This document shows, piece by piece, positions 6,225-13,219 of a stretch of 14,680 bases of DNA. The notes under the pieces were generated by a model. The model worked only from the letters and a program-made list of their open reading frames with translations, made no database searches and was not told the origin of the DNA. Every line of letters begins with the position of its first letter. Positions within the stretch are counted from its first letter, which is position 1. Origin of the DNA: Thermoplasmata archaeon (GTDB taxonomy: Archaea > Thermoplasmatota > Thermoplasmata > Thermoplasmatales > Thermoplasmataceae); the NCBI GenBank assembly GCA_021845155.1, contig JAKBSB010000011.1, positions 1 to 14,680 on the forward strand, written 5' to 3'. The translations under genes were made by a program, and so were the position numbers.

Positions 6225-6371
6225 AGAGTGCTTCCCACTTCGAAGACTGCTGGTGGAATTTCCACAGGTTTGAATTTCTTTTATTCCAAAGAAACTCTAT
6301 CCCTACTGGTAGGTCGTGTGACTTCGCACACTCAGGCACGCGTGAAGCAGTACGACATCCCACCTCTTTAA
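6225..6371 (+). pseudogene. Possible relic of IS200/IS605-type tnpB C-terminus
   Basis: A frame open from 6225 to TAA 6369-6371 reads ...PTSKTAGGISTGLNF... and ends ARVKQYDIPPL. The ending resembles the C-terminal tails of TnpB proteins, where a TAG/TAGI segment is followed by a variable region and a short VKQE-PPL-like tail, but similarity is weak and rests on pattern memory. No upstream TnpB body (DRDxN, zinc finger) is present and a stop precedes the segment. Strong hairpins directly downstream fit an IS605 right end. It could equally be chance. Confidence 0.25.
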
Positions 6372-6403
6372 AATTGGTCTGTCATAGGGTTGAACGTGTA
6401 CTG

Positions 6404-6451
6404 GGATTGATAACAAGCTTTCGCTTGTTTCCATCCACTTTCCTGTGAAAG
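6404..6451. other. Strong double hairpin (IS605-end-like or structured RNA)
   Basis: AACAAGC (6412-6418), loop TTTC, GCTTGTT (6423-6429) forms a perfect 7-bp stem. Outer GGAT (6404-6407) and ATCC (6433-6436) can extend it. A second stem CTTTC-ctgt-GAAAG lies at 6438-6451. TTGAT at 6407-6411 is identical to the pentamer used as target motif by some IS605 elements. Stable hairpins in tandem are typical of IS200/IS605 ends and of the guide-RNA scaffold encoded there. No intact partner gene is in the window. Confidence 0.45.
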
Positions 6452-6471
6452 GGGAATTCCTGCTCGAAACA

Positions 6472-6480
6472 TTAAATATT
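6472..6480 (+). promoter_or_regulatory. TATA box for the DUF309 gene
   Basis: TTAAATATT centred about 21 nt before ATG 6497 and 30 nt before ATG 6506. It predicts transcription starting near 6500-6503, which slightly favours the second ATG as the start. Confidence 0.4.
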
Positions 6481-6496
6481 ATCTATTCATAATTGT

Positions 6497-7063
6497 ATGA
6501 ATTTTATGCGAATAATCTTTCATATTCATGAGCCAGATTTTTCAATAGAATCGCATGGAGCAGTACCCGGCTATTTCAAGAAAACAATATTCAGGAAGAA
6601 TACGCATGGCTTCGAACTCGACGCACACATCATTGAAGTTGGTAGGTCAATTGTGGAAGTATCATCGCTTCATGAACTGCTTTTTGTTTCATTCCCAGAT
6701 TCCATTGAAAAGTTATGTGGATTCAAGGAACCTTTAAATGAATACAAAATCACGGAATTCCTCAAATTTTCAGAATCTCTTATGCTCCAGGAAAGGTTCT
6801 GGGAATCCCATGTTATGCTGGAAAACTTGTGGAAATTATCAGAAGGCAACAGAAAATCTTACTTTCAGGGATTAATATTGTTATCAGCATCCATGGTACA
6901 ATATCAAATGGGCAGAGAGACAAAAGCATACAGTATTTATCAAAGATCATATGAGCTGATCCAGCAATCAAAGATCAACAGTAAGCTACTTGATCATCTC
7001 CCACATAGATTTTCTTACCCAATCTCACTCAATTTTGAATCGATGTTTCCAGATCAAAAATGA
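6497..7063 (+). CDS. DUF309-domain protein with an extra N-terminal region
   Basis: A 188-aa protein of unknown function. The C-terminal half (about 88-155) carries the DUF309 pattern: FWESHVMLENLW (101-112), then QGLILLSASMVQYQMGR (124-140), with the His and Glu of the FWE-H-x3-E helix kept. DUF309 is a small all-helical domain common in archaea and some bacteria; no activity is established. Residues 1-80 (MNFMRIIFHIHEPDFSIES...) are strand-rich and unassigned. The ATG 6506 (MRIIFHIHEP) is an alternative start and fits the TATA box better. It is transcribed toward asnS, 47 nt upstream of it, but asnS has its own TATA box. No membrane or signal segment is seen. Confidence 0.75.
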   Translation: MNFMRIIFHIHEPDFSIESHGAVPGYFKKTIFRKNTHGFELDAHIIEVGRSIVEVSSLHELLFVSFPDSIEKLCGFKEPLNEYKITEFLKFSESLMLQERFWESHVMLENLWKLSEGNRKSYFQGLILLSASMVQYQMGRETKAYSIYQRSYELIQQSKINSKLLDHLPHRFSYPISLNFESMFPDQK

Positions 7064-7068
7064 AATGG

Positions 7069-7076
7069 TATATAAG
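7069..7076 (+). promoter_or_regulatory. TATA box of the asnS-hemE-hemH cluster
   Basis: TATATAAG starting 6 nt after the DUF309 stop codon. Transcription is predicted near 7098-7100, giving a leader of about 11-13 nt before asnS ATG 7111. A CAGG sequence lies directly before the ATG. This is probably the main promoter for the three genes downstream. Confidence 0.6.
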
Positions 7077-7110
7077 AAAGATATTTATCGCTTTCAAACA
7101 TTGACGCAGG

Positions 7111-8400
7111 ATGAGTTATATCAGGGATGTCCTCAATGAGGAACATGACGGCAGTGCAGTTCATCTCAGAGGCTGGGTTTACAGGACGAGAAGTAGCGGC
7201 AAACTTTCTTTCATTGTATTAAGAGATTCAACCGGAATCATTCAATTGCTTGCCAGTACAAGGAAGCTTCAGGATGATAAGTATAGGGAGATCTCATCTC
7301 TAACCATAGAGAGTAGCCTTGAGGTGATGGGTATCCTTAGGAAGGATGACCGTGCACCCACGGGTTATGAGGTGGAGATTGAAGACTTCAAGCTATACCA
7401 GAGAAATGAAAACTACCCTATAACAAAGGATCAGGGAGAGGAATTTCTCCTGGACAACCGGCATTTATGGGTAAGAAGCAGAGAGTTCACAGCAATGATG
7501 AAGGTCAGATCAACCGTCTTCAAGGCATTCGCAGATTTTTATTTCAAGCATGGATACTATGAAGTTCATACACCTTTCATGGTGTCAACCGCTGCTGAAG
7601 GTGGTTCTACGCTCTTCAAGGTTCCATTTTTTGATGAAGAGGTATATCTAACACAGAGCTCCCAGTTTTACCTTGAAACCATGATCTTCAGCCTTGAAAA
7701 CGTATTCACAATTGCACCAAGTTTTAGAGCGGAAAAATCAAGGACGTGGAGGCATCTGACTGAATACTGGCATGGAGAGGTGGAAGCTGCATGGCTGCAC
7801 AATGAGGATATGATGCAGGTGGAAGAACAGATGATTGAGTACATTGTACAGGAAGTAGTGAAGAACAATACGGAAGAACTTAACGCTTTAGGCAGGGATG
7901 TAGAGTTTCTGAAAAGGATAAAAGCACCATTCAGAAGAATAAGGTACGCAGATCTCATCAAAATGACCGAATCATGGGGACTTGGAATGAAGTATGGGGA
8001 CGATCTAGGGGCGGACGAAGAGAGGGCAATCATGGTGCACTTTGATCAACCCATATTTGTAACGCACTACCCTTCTAAGCTTAAGACTTTCTATCATATG
8101 CCGGACCCGGATAATCCGGATGAAATCCTCTGTCATGATATGCTTGCACCTGAGGGATACGGAGAAATTGTGGGAGGAGGTGAGAGGATATCCGACCTCA
8201 ATCTTCTTAAAAAAAGGATGGAAGATTATGGGCTTAACAAGGACAACTACTACTGGTACCTGGACCTGAGAAGATACGGGAGTGTTCCACACTCTGGCTT
8301 TGGGTTGGGACTCGACAGATTAGTGCTTTGGATCCTTCATCTGGACAATATCAAGGAAGCCATACCATACCCGAGAACAATAAGGAGAACAAAACCATAG
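7111..8400 (+). CDS. asnS: Asparaginyl-tRNA synthetase
   Basis: Class IIb aminoacyl-tRNA synthetase that attaches asparagine to tRNA-Asn using ATP in the cytoplasm. The N-terminal OB-fold anticodon-binding domain is at about 17-100 ([18 protein letters not shown]). Motif 1 ends at YYEVHTPFM (149-157). Motif 2 is [16 protein letters not shown] (205-220). [15 protein letters not shown] (346-360) and motif 3 [12 protein letters not shown] (397-408) close the active site. Length 429 aa is normal for archaeal AsnRS. The choice of AsnRS over the closely related archaeal AspRS rests on the motif 2 context and the [14 protein letters not shown] and [14 protein letters not shown] segments, which match archaeal AsnRS. 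Its presence means asparagine can be charged directly, without the amidotransferase route. It is followed after 13 nt by hemE. Confidence 0.93.
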   Translation: MSYIRDVLNEEHDGSAVHLRGWVYRTRSSGKLSFIVLRDSTGIIQLLASTRKLQDDKYREISSLTIESSLEVMGILRKDDRAPTGYEVEIEDFKLYQRNENYPITKDQGEEFLLDNRHLWVRSREFTAMMKVRSTVFKAFADFYFKHGYYEVHTPFMVSTAAEGGSTLFKVPFFDEEVYLTQSSQFYLETMIFSLENVFTIAPSFRAEKSRTWRHLTEYWHGEVEAAWLHNEDMMQVEEQMIEYIVQEVVKNNTEELNALGRDVEFLKRIKAPFRRIRYADLIKMTESWGLGMKYGDDLGADEERAIMVHFDQPIFVTHYPSKLKTFYHMPDPDNPDEILCHDMLAPEGYGEIVGGGERISDLNLLKKRMEDYGLNKDNYYWYLDLRRYGSVPHSGFGLGLDRLVLWILHLDNIKEAIPYPRTIRRTKP

Positions 8401-8413
8401 GACTTGATATCTG

Positions 8414-9430
8414 TTGTCGGACTTTACAGATGCACTTTGGGGAAGGAATCATCACAGAATACCGGTCTGGTTCATGCGGCAGGCTGGCCGTTACCTGGAG
8501 GGTTACAGTAATCTCAGAAAAACAATGTCCATAAAGGAACTGTGCATGATCCCGGAAATCATTGAAAAAATAACATATGAACCTGTGAGGGAGCTGGGTG
8601 TTGATGCAGCAATAATATTCTCGGACATAATACTTCCCGCAGAGGGTCTGGGTTTCACGGTAGACTTCAAGGAGAACCTGGGTCCTGTTATTGGGAACTC
8701 ACTGGTCGGGGAAAGATCAATGAAGAACCTTCATGGTTTCATAAGTTCTGAATTCAAATATCCGCTTGATAAATCAATAACGTATTTCAGGGAAAAACAT
8801 CCTGAGGTTCCTGTTATAGGTTTTGTGGGAGGACCCCTGACCATAGCATCGTATCTTATGGCAGGCTCTTCAGACCGTGATCTGTCAATGTCAAAAAGGA
8901 TCATGGGAACAGATCCCGCATCATTCACCAGTATCATGAAATTGGTCACCGGGATGGTCATCGAGGTTTCAAAACTGCAAATCAGGTCAGGAGCAATCGC
9001 CATCCAGATATTTGACAGCTGGTCCGGAAATCTCTCTCCGTATACATTTTCAAGCTTGGTCAAACCTTACCTGGAAGATATTGTCTCCGAGATATCAGGC
9101 TCTGTTCCATTGATTTATTTCAGTACTTCAACAGCTGGTCTTCTTCCTGTTATTTCAGGATTAGGCTTCGATTTTCTCAGCCTGGACTGGAGGCTGGACC
9201 TCAGGGATATTAGTGAAAGGTACGGACCAGGTATGGGATACCAGGGAAATCTCGATCCATCACTTGTTGAAAATTTTCCCGCCAGGGCTTTTTTAGAGGC
9301 AAAACTCATTGCTGAAAGCATGAAATCATCAGACAGGTATGTTTTCAACCTGGGACATGGCGTGCTGCCGGGAACCAAAGTGAAAACTCTTAAGAAAATT
9401 GTGGAAATAGTCCATGGCGTGGAAAGATAG
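8414..9430 (+). CDS. hemE: Uroporphyrinogen III decarboxylase
   Basis: Decarboxylates the four acetate side chains of uroporphyrinogen III to give coproporphyrinogen III, a cofactor-free step in heme synthesis. Family hallmarks: VWFMRQAGRYL (18-28, substrate-binding Arg22 and Arg26), AAIIFSDII with the catalytic Asp71, GGPLTIASYLM (139-149, Tyr147), GYQGNLDP (275-282) and FNLGHGVLPGT (311-321, His315). Length 338 aa is typical. The start is TTG 8414, chosen because the reading frame is closed just upstream and the first residues fit the usual short lead-in before RxPVWFMRQ. No strong ribosome binding site is visible. Only 13 nt separate it from asnS and 2 nt from hemH, so the three are likely one transcript. 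Confidence 0.93.
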   Translation: MSDFTDALWGRNHHRIPVWFMRQAGRYLEGYSNLRKTMSIKELCMIPEIIEKITYEPVRELGVDAAIIFSDIILPAEGLGFTVDFKENLGPVIGNSLVGERSMKNLHGFISSEFKYPLDKSITYFREKHPEVPVIGFVGGPLTIASYLMAGSSDRDLSMSKRIMGTDPASFTSIMKLVTGMVIEVSKLQIRSGAIAIQIFDSWSGNLSPYTFSSLVKPYLEDIVSEISGSVPLIYFSTSTAGLLPVISGLGFDFLSLDWRLDLRDISERYGPGMGYQGNLDPSLVENFPARAFLEAKLIAESMKSSDRYVFNLGHGVLPGTKVKTLKKIVEIVHGVER

Positions 9431-9432
9431 GT

Positions 9433-10320
9433 ATGAAACATGCAGTTCTTTTAATGGCTTACGGTTCCCCCACAAGTCTTGATGAGGTTCCAGAATACCT
9501 TTCCGGCATCTATGAGGGCAAACCTGTTCCTGAATACGCAATGACTGAAAATATGGCAAAATACAGGATGGTGGCTGGGATATCGCCATCCAACGCAATT
9601 ATTGATTCACTTGTCAGCAAGGTTGGTAAATTGTTGAGTTCTCGGGGTGATTACATGGTATATTTGGGCAACAAGCACTGGAGACCTTCCCTTGAAACTG
9701 CTGTGAATCACATCCAGAATGATGGAGCAGATGAAATCATAGCCATACCATTATTCCCATTTGAATCGCAAAATGTTGTAAACTCATACAGAAAACCGCT
9801 GGAAGAGGCAATGCATAAAAAGAATTTCATCTGTATGACCAGATTTGTAAATGGATTTTCAAATGAGGAAGGTTTTGTAAAAACATGGGAGAAGAGAATA
9901 ACCAAAGACGATGTTTCAGACTCTGAAACACTGTTTCTCTTCTCTGCGCACAGTCTTCCTCTGTTTCAGGACGAATCAAAATATAACGAGGCGTATTTCT
10001 CATTTTCAAGAAAAATTGCAGGTAAAACCGGAATCAAAAATTATGATATTGGGTATCAGAGCAGGGGCAAATACGGAAAATCATGGCTTGAACCATCCGT
10101 ATTTGATGTGGCAACGACCTGGAAAGACAGAGGTATAAGAAAAATAACAACAATACCTGTTGGTTTTGTATACGACCATCTAGAGATAAAATACGATCTG
10201 GACTATGAGTTTGGAGGTTGGGTGCGTAACCATGGGATGGAATACAGTAGAATTGATCCTCCCAATGATTCAGATGAAATTGCCGAAGTTTTTGCAGATC
10301 TTGCGGTTTCCGGTTCCTGA
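9433..10320 (+). CDS. hemH: Ferrochelatase (probably the coproporphyrin-type enzyme)
   Basis: Inserts ferrous iron into a porphyrin. Seen: LLMAYGSP (6-13), GISPSNAI (49-56), the active-site SAHSLP (171-176, His173), YQSRGKYGKSWLEP (208-221), and PVGFVYDHLEIKYDLDYE (242-259, Glu251). Length 295 aa and overall pattern match the short, soluble Bacillus-type enzyme that acts on coproporphyrin III. There is no Fe-S cysteine tail. An oddity: where that family usually has PHFS (a conserved metal-contacting His), this protein has PFES at 109-112, so the His is Phe110 (comparison from memory). It starts 2 nt after the hemE stop. The next enzymes of the coproporphyrin route (oxidase and decarboxylase) are not in the window. 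Confidence 0.9.
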   Translation: MKHAVLLMAYGSPTSLDEVPEYLSGIYEGKPVPEYAMTENMAKYRMVAGISPSNAIIDSLVSKVGKLLSSRGDYMVYLGNKHWRPSLETAVNHIQNDGADEIIAIPLFPFESQNVVNSYRKPLEEAMHKKNFICMTRFVNGFSNEEGFVKTWEKRITKDDVSDSETLFLFSAHSLPLFQDESKYNEAYFSFSRKIAGKTGIKNYDIGYQSRGKYGKSWLEPSVFDVATTWKDRGIRKITTIPVGFVYDHLEIKYDLDYEFGGWVRNHGMEYSRIDPPNDSDEIAEVFADLAVSGS

Positions 10321-10335
10321 TCTTCCCGGGATCAG
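10317..10335. other. Inverted repeat at the end of hemH
   Basis: CTGATC-TTCCCGG-GATCAG spans the hemH stop codon and holds an inner TCCCGGGA palindrome. It could be an mRNA-end hairpin, but no T-run follows (ATAACTTCC), so termination here is not shown. Confidence 0.35.
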
Positions 10336-10342
10336 ATAACTT

Positions 10343-10350
10343 CCATATAC
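10343..10350 (+). promoter_or_regulatory. Possible TATA box for the SelB-like gene
   Basis: CCATATAC lies 20-27 nt before ATG 10370. The distance suits a leaderless transcript. If correct, this gene is expressed apart from asnS-hemE-hemH despite being only 49 nt downstream of hemH. Confidence 0.4.
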
Positions 10351-10369
10351 TTCCCCGATATCTGGATTT

Positions 10370-11278
10370 ATGAGTTCTCTTACAGTTTTCGTTTTTAATA
10401 TTCCTGAGATTCTCAGAGAAGTTTCCAAGAAAAACACTGACAGTGATATAACCATACATTCAAGAAAGGACGGAGACCTTATAACAACATTCCTGGAACC
10501 ATCCAGGTTTCCTGAAAAACTTTCATCTCTCACAGACTGTATATACCCCTCCGATTACGCAATTGTTGGAGTAGATACAATTGACAGGAGTTTCGGAGAA
10601 GCCCTTATGGCACTGGACCTTATGGGGAAAACACACGGAATGATGGTTGCATCCAGTGAAGAGAATGCCGAAAGGGCGAAAAAAATTGCCAGAGGAACAG
10701 TACTTGAAGGTTATGAAATCTATTCAGGAAGCCCCATGGGTGTAGTTGAGAGGCTTATCCAGTTCAAGCCGCAGAGAGAGCAGAGAGGTACACTTGTGAT
10801 CATCGATCACTTTTTCCAGGTAAAGAGCGTGGGAACCGTGATTCTGGGCTTTGTCCTGTCAGGAAAACTCAGCAAGCACCAGAAGCTATTCATTTCAGGT
10901 CTGAACGTTGAGGTTCAGGTGCGATCCATACAGATGCATGATGTTGATGTAGATGAGGCTGAGACGGGTTCAAGAGTCGGGGCTGCACTTAAAAACGTTG
11001 ATGCCGATGAACTCCAGAGAGGAATGTTTCTCTCCGATTCAGTGCTGAAACAGGAGAAGGAAATATCCGGTAGGGTAGTTTATCACAGTGCACTTAAAAG
11101 AGTACCAGATGGCGATTTTGAGATATTTGTATCTGACGAGATGATCTACCAGAGGGGACAGATGGTGAGTGGAAAAATGGTGCTGGATCGTCCAATTCCG
11201 GTTGTTAATAAAAGTATACTGTTCTCCAATCCAAATCTGTCACCAAGGGTTTTGGGGAAGATGGAGATTTCAGATTAG
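10370..11278 (+). CDS. SelB-like / EF-Tu domain 2 protein lacking GTPase motifs (aSelBL-type)
   Basis: A 302-aa relative of translational GTPases. Residues about 140-225 form an EF-Tu domain 2-like barrel (IIDHFFQVKSVGTVILGFVL, then VEVQVRSIQMHDVDVDEA, then GSRVGAALKNVDADELQRGM), closest in style to archaeal SelB. Residues about 228-300 would be domain 3. The N-terminal part (1-120) follows the outline of a G domain (DYAIVGVDTIDRSFGEALMALDLMGKTHGM) but has no P-loop GxxxxGK[ST], no DxxG and no NKxD. This fits the described archaeal SelB-like family (aSelBL), in which GTP-binding motifs have been lost and whose function is unknown. No selenocysteine machinery is visible nearby. It may bind tRNA or the ribosome without GTP hydrolysis; this is inference. 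Confidence 0.75.
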   Translation: MSSLTVFVFNIPEILREVSKKNTDSDITIHSRKDGDLITTFLEPSRFPEKLSSLTDCIYPSDYAIVGVDTIDRSFGEALMALDLMGKTHGMMVASSEENAERAKKIARGTVLEGYEIYSGSPMGVVERLIQFKPQREQRGTLVIIDHFFQVKSVGTVILGFVLSGKLSKHQKLFISGLNVEVQVRSIQMHDVDVDEAETGSRVGAALKNVDADELQRGMFLSDSVLKQEKEISGRVVYHSALKRVPDGDFEIFVSDEMIYQRGQMVSGKMVLDRPIPVVNKSILFSNPNLSPRVLGKMEISD

Positions 11279-11311
11279 GGTTAAACCGTTATTCTAAGGT
11301 ATTTGCTTTAT

Positions 11312-11317
11312 AAAAAA
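11312..11317 (-). terminator. T6 tract after purD (probable archaeal terminator)
   Basis: On the minus strand a TTTTTT run follows the purD stop codon by 3 nt. U-rich tracts without a strong hairpin are the usual archaeal termination signal. The SelB-like gene converges from the other side, 34 nt away. Confidence 0.5.
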
Positions 11318-11320
11318 GAG

Positions 11321-12619
11321 TCATAAAATTCTATTTGCCATCTTTTTTTCGATCATATCCCTGCTCCCTATGTCATGCCTGACAAAGTAGTTCCCCTTGA
11401 TTATGTGCAGATTATCCTCCACCACATCTGACGCTTCGGGTATTGTATCCGCGATTCCAACCATCGCCAGAGATCTGGAAGTTGACATCTCCACTCTTTC
11501 AAGAGTTCCTGAAACAGCGGCATAATAAAGCCTCAGGTTATCTGGCAGGAGTTTCCTTTCGACTGTAAGCATTCCACCTTCGGGCTTTGTTCCATAGCCT
11601 CTGGGGACAACATATTTCAGTACAGTTGCCTTCTTTTCAAATTCGGCATCCCTGTTGAGTTTTTGGTCAGCAATTCCAAAGAAGATATCGCATATATCGG
11701 TCTTCATCAGAGACAGGACGTTCATTGATTCAGGATCAGCAAACCTGGAGTTTATCTCTATTACAACCGGACCATTTACAGTCTCCATGAACTGTCCGTA
11801 AAGAATACCGGTGAAAGGTCTCCCATCATTCCTGAGTGCATTTACGATTTTTACAAGTATATCAAGGGCTTTTTCAACAGTTGATTTTCTTATAAATGGG
11901 AGACCGTCAGGTCCAGATATGGACCCCATACCACCTGTGTTTGGACCGGTGTCATTTTCATAGGCTCTTTTGAAATCCTGAACGATTGGCATGGGTGCAA
12001 CGTGAGTTCCGTCAGTGAAAACCTGTAACGAAAACTCCTCTCCCACAGATCTTTCCTCCAGGAGTACTTTTCCGTCTCTCCCTATAATTTCAGTTCCGTA
12101 TCTGATAGCTTCCTCAGTGGTTCCGATCTGGTCGCCCATTACTCTAACACCCTTCCCCCCGGTGAGACCTATGGGTTTAATCGCATACTGTTTCCCACTC
12201 TTGATCAAAAACGAACTGAGATCTCTGGCGCTGGTGAAAACCCACGAGGGAATATTTCCAGGAATATTGTATCTGGTCATCAGGCTTCTCATGAATTCCT
12301 TGGAGGTCTCTATCATAGCTGCTTTCCTATCAGGAGATGCAACAGGTATGCCGCTTGACCTCAGGTTTTCCACAAGTGGTGTTTCAAGAACAGGGTCGGG
12401 TCCAACAAATGCTAGATCAACACCTTTCTCAAGGGCAAAATCTAGTATGCTGTTAAAATCGGTTTCATCACACACCAAGTATTCCTCTGATAGCGACATT
12501 ATTGAAGGGTTTCTGTTCTTAATGGCAGAATATACCGCAGCACCACTTTTCACCAGCTGCCTTGCAACTGCATCCTCTCTCCCACCACTTCCAACCAGAA
12601 GTACCTTATTTTGCGTCAT
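11321..12619 (-). CDS. purD: Phosphoribosylamine-glycine ligase (GAR synthetase)
   Basis: ATP-grasp ligase joining glycine to 5-phosphoribosylamine, the second step of purine synthesis. Visible: N-terminal VLLVGSGGREDAVARQL (6-22), PDPVLETPLVENL (74-86), ASPDRKAAMIETSKEFMR (94-111), the ATP-grasp loop IKPIGLTGGKGV (147-158), DFKRAYENDTGPNTGGMGS (215-233), and metal-binding IEINSRFADPE (287-297, where most homologues have E-NVRFGDPE). Length 432 aa is normal. The ATG at 12619 lies inside the end of scpB (14-nt overlap), so the pair is probably cotranscribed and coupled. The two functions are unrelated, a common feature of compact archaeal genomes. The variant IEINSRFADPE keeps the acidic and Asn ligands. 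Confidence 0.93.
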   Translation of the reverse strand: MTQNKVLLVGSGGREDAVARQLVKSGAAVYSAIKNRNPSIMSLSEEYLVCDETDFNSILDFALEKGVDLAFVGPDPVLETPLVENLRSSGIPVASPDRKAAMIETSKEFMRSLMTRYNIPGNIPSWVFTSARDLSSFLIKSGKQYAIKPIGLTGGKGVRVMGDQIGTTEEAIRYGTEIIGRDGKVLLEERSVGEEFSLQVFTDGTHVAPMPIVQDFKRAYENDTGPNTGGMGSISGPDGLPFIRKSTVEKALDILVKIVNALRNDGRPFTGILYGQFMETVNGPVVIEINSRFADPESMNVLSLMKTDICDIFFGIADQKLNRDAEFEKKATVLKYVVPRGYGTKPEGGMLTVERKLLPDNLRLYYAAVSGTLERVEMSTSRSLAMVGIADTIPEASDVVEDNLHIIKGNYFVRHDIGSRDMIEKKMANRIL

Positions 12620-13112
12620 TCAGTCCCTCACGGTTATTCGATCGTAATTCTTCAAGTTTCTTTTTGTTCACGTTGAAATAAGTAAAGAATTTTTTTGTGA
12701 CAGCAAAAATATCGGCATTTCCCACTCTTTTAACAGTTATGAACTTTTTTTCCAGGAGTGCATCTGACAGTACCTCATACCTGCTTCCAAACCTTTCACG
12801 AAGATCTGTACGGTTTGTGTGGTCTCTTGCCGCTATGAATCCAAGAATCTTCAACTGTTCACGGCTCAGCTCCCTCTCCGCTACCCTGTCTGCAAGTTCG
12901 GAATATTCAGGCTTGAGCTGAATCCTGTATTTTATCCCAATTCTGGCAACCTCTATTGCCCCCTCCCTCTTTTCGTATTCACGGACCAGAGACCTAACGA
13001 CTTTTGAGATCACTGGCCCCGGCATCTCAAGCAAGTCCGAGATATCCTTCACTGAAAGTGGTACACTGGAGGAAAAAAGAAGTGTTTCAACCTTATTTTT
13101 AATATCCATCAT
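12606..13112 (-). CDS. scpB: Segregation and condensation protein B (ScpB)
   Basis: Subunit of the SMC-ScpAB condensin-like complex that organises and separates chromosomes; a dimer of winged-helix domains that binds the kleisin ScpA. The protein starts MMDIKNKVETLLFSSS, typical of ScpB N-termini, continues with SVKDISDLL and VVRSLVREYEKREGAIEVARIG (first winged helix), and then LSREQLKILGFIAARDHTNRTDLRERFG and DALLEKKFITV (second winged helix). An upstream ATG at 13148 is open but adds 12 unlikely residues (MRISFIHLNYYS). ATG 13112 or 13109 fits the family better, and CTTTTATC at 13131-13138 is placed as a TATA box for a leaderless mRNA. The 168-aa form is short but within range. No smc or scpA is next to it. 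Confidence 0.85.
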   Translation of the reverse strand: MMDIKNKVETLLFSSSVPLSVKDISDLLEMPGPVISKVVRSLVREYEKREGAIEVARIGIKYRIQLKPEYSELADRVAERELSREQLKILGFIAARDHTNRTDLRERFGSRYEVLSDALLEKKFITVKRVGNADIFAVTKKFFTYFNVNKKKLEELRSNNREGLNDAK

Positions 13113-13219
13113 GCTATAATAATTTAAATGGATAAAAGAGATTCGCATGATTCAGGAAACATGAGAACATCTTCATCTGTTCTCAGAAATTGAAACCGAT
13201 AAATTTCAATATTAAGATC

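Larger units (their letters stand above)
5968..6496. other. Intergenic region of 529 bases without an intact gene
   Basis: This region holds the tRNA-Cys promoter at its left, an AT-rich stretch to about 6180 in which I see nothing firm, a possible relic of an IS605-type tnpB (6225-6371), two hairpins (6404-6451), and the promoter of the following DUF309 gene. An 89-codon open frame at 6179-6448 crosses the hairpins and has no coding character. The mixture suggests an old insertion site beside the tRNA. Confidence 0.5.

Noticed and set aside
6179..6448. 89-codon open frame on the plus strand
   Set aside because: It runs through strong hairpins, has no family resemblance and no promoter or ribosome binding site. 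The possible tnpB tail is in a different frame.
8328..8534. 68-codon plus-strand frame spanning the asnS-hemE junction
   Set aside because: Out-of-frame shadow of the end of asnS and the start of hemE.
12015..12647. 210-codon plus-strand open frame
   Set aside because: It is the antisense shadow of purD, whose motifs are clear on the minus strand.
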